Assembly (NCBI GenBank): GCA_037176705.1 | Contig: CM073886.1 | Span: forward strand, 9,012,501 to 9,076,500 | Direction: 5' to 3' | DNA from: Molossus alvarezi | Lineage: Eukaryota; Chordata; Mammalia; Chiroptera; Molossidae | Length of the DNA stretch: 64,000 bases | Part shown: positions 57,336 through 64,000 of the stretch, piece after piece | Position numbering within the stretch: the first letter of the stretch is position 1 | Layout of the letters: each line of letters begins with the position of its first letter | The notes under the pieces: generated by a model | What the model was told of the DNA's origin: nothing | Databases searched by the model: none | The model's input: the letters and a program-made list of their open reading frames with translations, nothing else | Position numbers and translations under genes: made by a program

Positions 57336-58174
57336 TGAAGGATAGGCTTAAAAACAAGGGAGTGTGTCGTGACGTCATGTGAGCTGAGCCTGTGCTGAGG
57401 GAGTACTTGGGAGGCCCCTGGGTTGAGGGCCTGAGGCTTTACTAGTTTGGGGCCTCCGGGCCCCTCTCCGAGGACAGGGACTGTGTGCGAAATGACAGGC
57501 CTCATTCACTTTGTTATCTCTCTGCGGCCTCAGGACGACGCCCTGTTTGCTTTAGCTCTTAGTTTTGACACAATTCCAGGCTTACAGAAAAGTTTCAAGA
57601 AAAGTGCAAATCATTTGCATAGTCCCTTCCCCCAGGTTTCCCAAAGGTCTTCACACTGACCACATCTGCTCTGTGCTTTCCTGAGGTTTCAGGTTCCGCC
57701 TCCTTTTCACACCCGAGCAAACTGCTCCGGCTCCTTCCTCTGCCTGGTCTGGCAGGAGCAACAGTGAGCATGGACTGCGCCTCGCTGTGCCAGGCCGTCC
57801 TGGCATTCCCACCTCCTTCATCCCTGCACCTCTGCAGCCTCCGAGGGGCGCCGTCGTCACCCCACCCTGCCGGCTGGACGCTGGAGCCCGGGGCCTGGCG
57901 GCTCTGCCCGAACCCCTCCTCAGCGCTAGCAGAGTTGGTGTGCGAGTGGGGGCCAGCGAGGACAGGGCAAAGACGGACCTAAAGGCTCAGAAAACAGGGA
58001 GGGAGCCCAGTGTGGGGACAGTCAGCCCAGGCCACACATGCCCAAACTGAGACTTCTGCTGTCGTGTCCAGATGAGAGTGGGCGCAAACTCAGACACACT
58101 AGGCCTGGAGGAAAGAAGGTTCCTGCTGTACAGAGGGAACCCACAGCGTTCATTCTAAACTGCCCGGGTTCAAA
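57336..58174. other. Intergenic region with GC-rich segment
   Basis: 57530-57660 (ccaggcttacagaaaagttt, tcaagaaaagtgcaaatcat) resembles an old L1 3' end. 57660-58050 is GC-rich with overlapping frames on both strands; no exon or motif is recognisable. Confidence 0.35.
57370..57377. promoter_or_regulatory. Consensus CRE palindrome
   Basis: The 8-bp TGACGTCA matches the full CREB/ATF site. It is isolated, with no CpG island, TATA box or neighbouring exon that I can identify, so occupancy is unknown. Confidence 0.35.
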
Positions 58175-59545
58175 TACCGACTGTGTGGGTGTCCGAGTGT
58201 GAGAGTGAGGGATCGTGAGTGTGTAAGGGAGTGGTGCGTGTATGAGTTTGAGTCTGTGTGGCTGCGAATGTAAGTGTGAATGTGCGGGGTGTGTGGGTAA
58301 GTGTGAGCAGCTATGAATGAATATGTGTGCTGTGTGAGGACCTGAGTGTGTGAATGTGAACACAGCGGTGAATAAGTGGAATGTGTGTGAGTGCGAATGT
58401 GTGTGGATATACGAGCATATGAGTGAAGTGTGTCTGCGATGTGTGAGCATATGAGTGAATGTGCCAGTGTGAAGGTGTCAGGGCAGGTGAGTCTGTGGGT
58501 GTGAGTGTGAAGGTGTGTGAGTGTGTGAGTATATGAGTGAATGTGCCAGTGTGAAGGTGTCAGGGCAGGTGAGTCTGTGTTGTGAGTGCGTGTATATGTG
58601 TGTGAGTGTGGAGGTGTGTGAGTATATGAGTGAATGTGCCAGTGTGAAGGTGTCAGGGCAGGTGAGTCTGTGGGTGTGAGTGTATATGTGTGTGAGTGTG
58701 AAGGTGTGTGAGTGTGTGAGTATATGAGTGAATGTGCCAGTGTGAAGGTGTCAGGGCAGGTGAGTCTGTGTTGTGAGTGCGTGTATATGTGTGTGAGTGT
58801 GGAGGTGTGTGAGTATATGAGTGAATGTGCCAGTGTGAAGGTGTCAGGGCAGGTGAGTCTGTGGGTGTGAGTGTGAAGGTGTGTGAGTGTGTGAGTATAT
58901 GAGTGAATGTGCCAGTGTGAAGGTGTCAGGGCAGGTGAGTCTGTGTTGTGAGTGCGTGTATATGTGTGTGAGTGTGGAGGTGTGTGAGTATATGAGTGAA
59001 TGTGCCAGTGTGAAGGTGTCAGGGCAGGTGAGTCTGTGGGTGTGAGTGTATATGTGTGTGAGTGTGAAGGTGTGTGAGTGTGTGAGTATATGAGTGAATG
59101 TGCCAGTGTGAAGGTGTCAGGGCAGGTGAGTCTGTGTTGTGAGTGCGTGTATATGTGTGTGAGTGTGGAGGTGTGTGAGTATATGAGTGAATGTGCCAGT
59201 GTGAAGGTGTCAGGGCAGGTGAATCTGTATGTGTGAGTGAGTGTATATGTGTGTGAGTGTGAAGGTGTGTGAGTGTGTGAGTATATGAGTGAACTGTGAG
59301 TGTGAAGGTGTCAGGGCAGGTGAGTCTGTGGGTGTGAGTGTATATGTGTGTGAGTATATGAGTGAATGTGCCAGTGTGAAGGTGTCAGGGCAGGTGAGTC
59401 TGTGGGTGTGAGTGTATATGTGTGTGAGTGTATATGTGTGTGAGTATATGAGTGAACTGTGAGTGTGAAGGTGTCAGGGCAGGTGAGTCTGTGGGTGTGA
59501 GTGAGAGTACACGTGAGTGAGTGTGAACAGGTGTGAGCTTTTCTA
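58175..59545 (+). repeat. GT-rich minisatellite with 366-bp higher-order unit
   Basis: An irregular gtgtgag lead-in (58175-58440) is followed by a core of about 53 bp (gtgccagtgtgaaggtgtca and gggcaggtgagtctgtg). Core starts lie at 58461, 58543, 58636, 58734, 58827, 58909, 59002, 59100 and 59193, with spacings 82, 93, 98, 93, 82, 93, 98, 93. The four-module unit of 366 bp is thus present twice in register, followed by a degraded third round to about 59490. Confidence 0.95.
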
Positions 59546-59969
59546 GGCAGGAGCAAACCCTTCTCAGTGCCCGGGTGTGACCTTGGTAAAATCCATGTCC
59601 GATGGGAGTTCCCACCTGACCTGTGCAGTTCACACCTTGTCTGCCAGTTCCTACTCCCTCTGGAAGCCCAAGCCCCCAGGTCCGTCCTAGGACCCCTCTC
59701 CTGTCCCCTCACAGAATTCATTACACTCAATTGCTTGTTCTATTTACTTGTCAGGGCCCTAGCCAGGCCCCAAGGGCTAGGAAAGCAGGGACTGGATCTA
59801 TTTCTCACTCTCCCCAGCCCCCAGCTCAGGACCTGGCTCATGGAGGTGTCAGTAGATGCTGAATAATGTAGTTTTTCCAACTCCCTTCCCCCACCCCGCA
59901 CCATGGCTCCCCTCCAAGTGTTTGCTCCTGCAGCCCCCTCCATCTGAATGCCTGTCCTTTCCCTCCCTC
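59546..59969. other. Intergenic sequence with L2 traces
   Basis: cagggccctagccaggcccc to cagtagatgctgaataatgt has a faint L2 3' flavour. No gene recognised. Confidence 0.35.
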
Positions 59970-60225
59970 TTCACTGATCCTTGGAGGCATCCATCAGAGG
60001 CTACCTCCTCCAGGAAGCCACCCCTGACTACTCCAGGGGACTGAGTCCACTGTTCTGTCACATATTTGAGGGTTGGCATCTGTCTTGCCCAGGTGGTTGT
60101 AAGGTCTCAGAGGGCAGGAGCCATGTCTGTTTCATATCTTCCTATCTGTGCCCTCAGCACTTACCACAGGTTAGTCACACAGTAACGTCAAGAAAGAAAG
60201 AGTGTGTGAAAAACAATGAAAGAGA
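59970..60225 (+). repeat. L2 LINE, 3' region
   Basis: ggctacctcctccaggaagc, cacccctgactactccaggg, gtctcagagggcaggagcca and tgccctcagcacttaccaca are the classic L2 3' order. Confidence 0.82.
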
Positions 60226-60277
60226 ATTGAAGTACTGTCCCTCCCCGCCCCTTCAACTCACCCTTACCAGAGGTTTT

Positions 60278-60367
60278 TGTTTTGTACATGCCCCTAGCAG
60301 GAACCGAACCCGGGACCCTCTGGTCCACAGGTTGAGGCTCCAACCGCTGAGCAAAACCTGCCAGGGT
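60278..60367 (-). mobile_element. Head-only SINE: tRNA-like domain with short A-tail (second example)
   Basis: The minus strand reads accctggcaggttttgctca to ctaggggcatgtac, then an A-rich run. The 84-base body (60284-60367) lacks the CT-rich middle and tail. Flank ttaccagaggtttt is exact at 60264-60277 and 60368-60381. It stops at the same consensus position as the copy at 23892-23980. Confidence 0.92.
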
Positions 60368-60389
60368 TTACCAGAGGTTTTATTGCTTC

Positions 60390-60835
60390 CCTGGCTTACC
60401 CTCCACCACAGAACTCCACTGGGCTGCCCTTGGCTCCTAGGAATTTGCCTCCACTCTCAGAGCAGGAGCTCCTTGAGAGCAAGGTAGGATCAGTATTCTC
60501 TCTGGGTCCCCAGCAAGGCCAGGCCTGAGACTACACATCTGCTCTCCCCTTCTCAAGGCTCTCCAGCCAACCTGGCCTCCAGGCAATTCCTACAACATTC
60601 TAAGTTGGTTCCCACCCCAGGGCCTTTGCACTTGCTGTTCTCACACCCTCAAGTTATCTTCCACTATATCCTTTTCAGGTTCTTAGCGCAAATGTCTTCT
60701 CTTCAAGAATACATTCAAACCATCAGATCCACTAGCCTAATAGGTCTCTCTCTTTTTACTTTCTTCTTGGGACTGCTTGTTACCTGAAATAGTTTATCCA
60801 TTTGTGTTTTTCCTACCTCCTGGCTGCATCAGAGC
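60390..60835 (+). repeat. L2 LINE fragments
   Basis: agcaggagctccttgagagc ... gggtccccagcaaggcc (60459-60522) is an L2 3' end. tggttcccaccccagggcct, ttgcacttgctgttctcaca and tcttagcgcaaatgtcttct (60606-60700) is a second, overlapping L2 piece. Confidence 0.75.
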
Positions 60836-60839
60836 TTTT

Positions 60840-61060
60840 ATGGTGACCAGTGGTTAGGGTTTTTGGAGCCTGGGTTCGAATGCCACACCTGCTGCCTGAC
60901 TCTGAGCAAGTGACCCTCAGAGGTTCTGTGCTCCGTTTCCCCATCTATAAAATGGGTGGGAGTAATCGAGTCCCTCAGAGTAGTTGCGAGCATTAAACGA
61001 GTTAATATAGGCCCTTAGCACAGGGCCTGCCAGGTGTACGGGCTATTGATTGAAGGGTGG
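60840..61060 (+). repeat. MIR SINE
   Basis: tggtgaccagtggttagggt, ctgactctgagcaagtgacc, ccccatctataaaatgggtg and gcattaaacgagttaatata, in MIR plus order. A short L2-like tail (aggcgctcagtaaacatttg) follows at 61080-61135. Confidence 0.85.
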
Positions 61061-61199
61061 TTTTACTACCTAAATTTTTCTGGAGCCTAACATAAAGTAG
61101 GCGCTCAGTAAACATTTGTGGGAGGAATGAACACACATTGGCACTTGGCAGTTGTTGGGCTGCTAGGGAGCAGGCAAGAATTCAAGTTGCCCAACCCCT

Positions 61200-61830
61200 C
61201 AGCCCCCAACGCACTGCCCGCTCCGCAAAGTGAGTTGGGGGCCTGGGCAGGAAGGGCAGCGGGAGGGGCGCAGGGACCCGCTTTTATCTGAGAACACCGG
61301 GGAACTACTGCGGGTTCTCCAGGGACTTGACCTCCAGCTGCTACGGGGAGACAGCGAGCAGGGGCCCCCAGGAAAGGTCAGCGGTGAGGCCTGGAGGGGC
61401 GGAGGGACAGCCACCGAGAGGCGGACCGGCGCCCTCGGTGGGCGGGGCGGGGCGGTGCACGCAAATCTGGGGGCGGGCGCGGGGCGGGCCTGGAAGAGCG
61501 GAGTGGGAGGTCATGCCCCAGGAAAGTCCCACACTGCTCCGCCGCCACCCGGCTACCAGGGGGTCCCCACTTCTAGCTCTGGCGCCAGCTCGGCGAATGG
61601 ATGGGAGCGCGCAGGTAGGACACGGGGTGCGCGGGGCGGAGGCAGGGGTTCACCCAAAGCCGGCGTCCGGGAAGTGCTGGGTCGCCAATGGGGCCCGGCG
61701 ACAGGGACCCGGGACGCCCCGACCCACGCATGGGGAGCATCCGGCTCAGTGCACAGGGCAGCCGTGGTACGGAGCTGGGAAGGAAGGCTGGCCCCAGGTG
61801 CTCGGAAGCCCAGCGCCCCCAAACTCGTGT
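61200..61830 (+). promoter_or_regulatory. IL4R: CpG island, probable IL4R promoter
   Basis: Dense CpG with clustered Sp1-type GC boxes (gggcggggcggggcgg at about 61441-61456; gggggcgggcgcggggcggg at 61469-61488) immediately upstream of a candidate first exon. TATA-less, as is common for such promoters. Synteny supports the call: NSMCE1 lies on the opposite strand about 33 kb away, as in human. Long frames across the island (220 and 275 codons) are chance GC-rich frames. Confidence 0.68.
61515..61614 (+). other. IL4R: Probable IL4R non-coding exon 1 with splice donor
   Basis: IL4R encodes the interleukin-4 receptor alpha chain, the shared JAK-STAT6 signalling subunit of the IL-4 and IL-13 receptors. 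The block runs from ccaggaaagtcccacactgc through agggggtccccacttctagc to cggcgaatggatgggagcgc and ends GCGCAG|GTAGGA at 61614/61615. This order resembles what I remember of human IL4R exon 1, which also ends in GCGCAG. The exact start is not visible, and no coding exon of IL4R lies in the remaining 2.4 kb. Confidence 0.62.
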
Positions 61831-62034
61831 TGTCTGAGTTATCAATGGGGGCAGCCTCTAGGGTGCTTAGGAATGTGGAAAGCGTGGGGTGACACAGGTC
61901 TTGGGACACGCAGGCCCCCCTCTAGGCAGGCACCCCTGGCCTGCGCACCGGGAGTTGGTAAGTATTGTGGGGAGAGAAAGGGTGTGACAGTTCTGAAACT
62001 ATACAGTTGGAAACGCCGTCTAAGAATCTGGGGA

Positions 62035-62282
62035 ATCCCTGACCGTGTGGGTCAGCGGTTAGAGCATCCGCCTGGGGGCCAAAGAGTTGCGGGTTCATTC
62101 TGGTCAAGGGAACTTACATCGGTTGCTATTGAATCCCGGGCCTGGACAGGGTAGTACAGGAGTCAGCCAACTATGTGTCTCTCTCACATTGATGTTTCTC
62201 TCTCTCCCTCCCTCCAACCTTCCCACTCTGTCTGAAAATCAATGGAAAAATATCCTCAGATGAGGATTTAAAAAACAAAAAC
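62035..62282 (+). mobile_element. VES-type SINE, diverged
   Basis: Head ccctgaccgtgtgggtcagc, gcgggttcattctggtcaag, CT-rich middle, tail aatatcctcagatgaggatt. Imperfect flanks aagaatctggggaa / aagaaatttgtggaa. Confidence 0.9.
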
Positions 62283-63884
62283 AAAGAAATTTGTGGAAAC
62301 AGGCCCTTTGCACCTTTGGCCTCCTTATTTGAACATTGTTGGGTGGACCCAATGCTAGGGACAGTTTACTGGGCCTTGTTTTGGGCCGGCTCTTTGCTGA
62401 ACACTGAAAGCATTCTGAGTTAAATCTCAACACAACCTTTCTGATTGGTACTCTTGCGTGTACCCCGCCATTTTCCAGCTTCGGGCACTTGGCACAGACG
62501 AGGCCCACCGGGAAGGCAGGCTGCTGCCGGAGCCCGCCGCCCTCCACCTGTGATGCTGTCTGTCAAACCACCCCACACACGAATTCTCCAGGGGGTTTGA
62601 TTGAACTGCAGATTCCCAGGCCCCCTTCCGTGAGCTTCCAATAAACCCAGGATTTAAAAACAAAATTATATTTTCTATAATCAGGAGAGACTGGGACCAG
62701 CGGACTGGTGGCCGGTGGTGGGGTTCACAGAACGCCCCAGGCCAGCACTGATCCTGCTTGAATCCTTGTCTCTGCCTGACCCCAGTCCTCTGTGAGCTGT
62801 GACCCCTGCACCTCCTCCCCTCTGCGTGGCCTCTTAGGAGCTGCAGCATTTGCTGGGATATTAGCACCTTTATTAAAATCCTAAAATCTGTTCGGGAAAC
62901 TGAGGCGCAGGTGTCCATTTGGCCAGGGTGCCTGCACAGTCAGGGGATCCTAGAGTCCTGCAAAGGCCCCTGAACCCGGCTAGTCCAACCTGTGACTAGA
63001 GGAGGAGGCTGAGGTGTGGACTGAGAGGGGCCAGCCCAGCCATTCCCTCCCTCCCCAGCTCTCACAGGCTCCTGCTGGGCGCTGCTCCGAGCGGCTCTGG
63101 GCACCCGGTGCGGCTCTGGGCACCGGTGTTTGCCCTGAGGAGGTCTCCCTCTGGGGAGGGGGGAGCACAGTAGGGGTCATCAGTTCTTCATGGGGCAGTG
63201 AGACAGGCTTCACGGAGCAAGGACCCTTGAGCCAGCCCAGGAAGAGGGGTAGAGAAATTCGGCGGGGGAGGATGGGAGGGAAGGCATGCTGAGCAGTGGG
63301 AACAGCATGGACGAAGGCCGGGAACTGTGAAAGGTGTGCGTGTGGTGCCTGGGAGCCGGGAGAAGCAGAGAGGGATGGAAGGGCGGGCTTGGCCACGCAG
63401 AGGTCTTGTATGCCATGCTGAGGAGTAGACCAGGTATCCTACCTCTGCCTGAGCTCTGAGAGTCACCATGCAGATTCCTGGCCCCACCCCAGCCTTTAGA
63501 ATTGACTCTGAAGGCAGCAGGGGAAAACCAATAGTGAGCGGCTCTGGTTACAACACACCCATTTACCGGCAGGTCTGGATGACCTGAGCATTTCCACATG
63601 CAGAGCAGTGACTCAGTACTGATGTGTTTTGTAAGCGTGACCCAGACTGCAGAAAGCCCAGGCAGGGGTGGAGGGTGTCCTTTAAGGCACAGTTTCCTGA
63701 CGCTAGATTTAGAAAGGAGCTGAAGTGAGGTGTCAGAGAAGGGAGAAGAGAACCTTTCCTGGACCCTCCTCTCCTTATCCCTTCCCACCGCCCCCAGCCC
63801 AGGATGGAGGAGTTTGGGATCAAATAGCTCACTGCCCTCAGTTGCTTTCCTTGCCCCTGGGAGAGGGGTTGGGACCGAAGGCCC

Positions 63885-63990
63885 CTCGTGCTTTGTTTCC
63901 TCATGTTTGTAAAACTGGGCATCATGTTTTATAAGATACTTAACACAATTTCCAACACATATTATGTCCACAATAAGCATTCATGTCTAT
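63885..63990 (+). repeat. MIR fragment
   Basis: tttcctcatgtttgtaaaac, ataagatacttaacacaatt and ccacaataagcattcatgtc follow the MIR plus order to its 3' end. Confidence 0.7.
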
Positions 63991-64000
63991 TTGTTACTGT

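Larger units (their letters stand above)
61615..64000 (+). other. IL4R: Probable IL4R intron 1 (start)
   Basis: Contains one VES-type SINE, a MIR relic at the end, and otherwise GC-rich sequence with no recognisable exon. 63240-63430 (ggaacagcatggacgaaggc; gtcttgtatgccatgctgag) resembles an old repeat of uncertain class. Long minus-strand frames (256 codons at 63210-63980) have no family motif. Confidence 0.5.

Noticed and set aside
57370..57377. Perfect CRE as evidence of a promoter
   Set aside because: An isolated 8-mer without CpG island, TATA box or exon is weak; kept only as a low-confidence site.
58461..59490. Regularly spaced repeats resembling a CRISPR array
   Set aside because: The spacers are themselves repeated, the units are GT-rich and the genome is mammalian. 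This is a minisatellite.
58022..59730. His/Thr/Ser-rich open frames on the minus strand across the GT-rich array
   Set aside because: They are simply the complement of the tandem repeat; the composition follows the repeat unit and no start, splice or family signal is present.
61230..62154. 220- and 275-codon frames in the second CpG island
   Set aside because: Two overlapping frames of GC-rich composition; the longer one ends inside a SINE. They cross the likely IL4R exon 1 donor and show no motif.
63210..63980. 256-codon minus-strand frame near the window end
   Set aside because: No recognisable domain, overlaps three other frames and includes a MIR relic, so chance is more likely.

Overview
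The window is mammalian nuclear DNA, almost certainly from a bat. The strongest clue is a tRNA-derived SINE with a GCCCTGGCCGGTTTGGCTCAG-type head, a CT-rich middle and a 'tcctcgggtgagga' tail. This is the VES family of yangochiropteran bats, and about 35 copies are present. No bacterial-style operons, CRISPR arrays or compact coding regions exist here; most open reading frames are LINE-1 fragments or chance frames across SINE pyrimidine tracts, GC islands and tandem repeats.

Two host genes can be anchored. (1) On the minus strand, 20685-20830 is the first coding exon of NSMCE1 (SMC5/6 complex RING-like subunit), with good splice sites and a start MQGSTRRTGIMTDVHRRFLQ. The CpG island at 27840-28480 is its likely promoter, so 1-20684 is intron 2 and 20831 to about 28046 is intron 1. 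(2) On the plus strand, the GC-box-rich island at 61200-61830 carries a non-coding exon ending in a CAG|GTAGGA donor at 61614/61615, which resembles the human IL4R first exon as I remember it. The divergent NSMCE1 / IL4R order matches human 16p12.1, so 28.5-61.2 kb would be the intergenic interval.

Everything else is a layered record of transposition. 5516-12047: full-length L1 (plus) holding three SINEs, one nested in another. 12351-15018: full-length half-L1 (HAL1-like, minus) with a perfect 15-bp target duplication. 22310-26870: old L1 cut by seven SINE insertions. 30188-32548: 5'-truncated young L1 (minus). 34889-35013: mariner-type miniature element. 37634-38131: solo ERV2-type LTR with 6-bp duplication and a 17-bp minisatellite in U3. 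42600-45470: old L1 fragments. 47092-53689: pogo/Tigger-like DNA transposon split by a second full-length L1 (47210-52929). 55262-57335: old L1. 58175-59545: minisatellite with a 366-bp higher-order repeat. 59970-61135: L2 and MIR relics.

I found no new protein-coding system. The observations most worth following are two head-only SINEs that stop at the same consensus base, the higher-order minisatellite, the minisatellite-bearing LTR, the intact half-L1, a filler-type insertion at 27414-27479, and a strong antisense bias of SINEs inside NSMCE1. Family names rest on recognition by eye, since no database search was possible.
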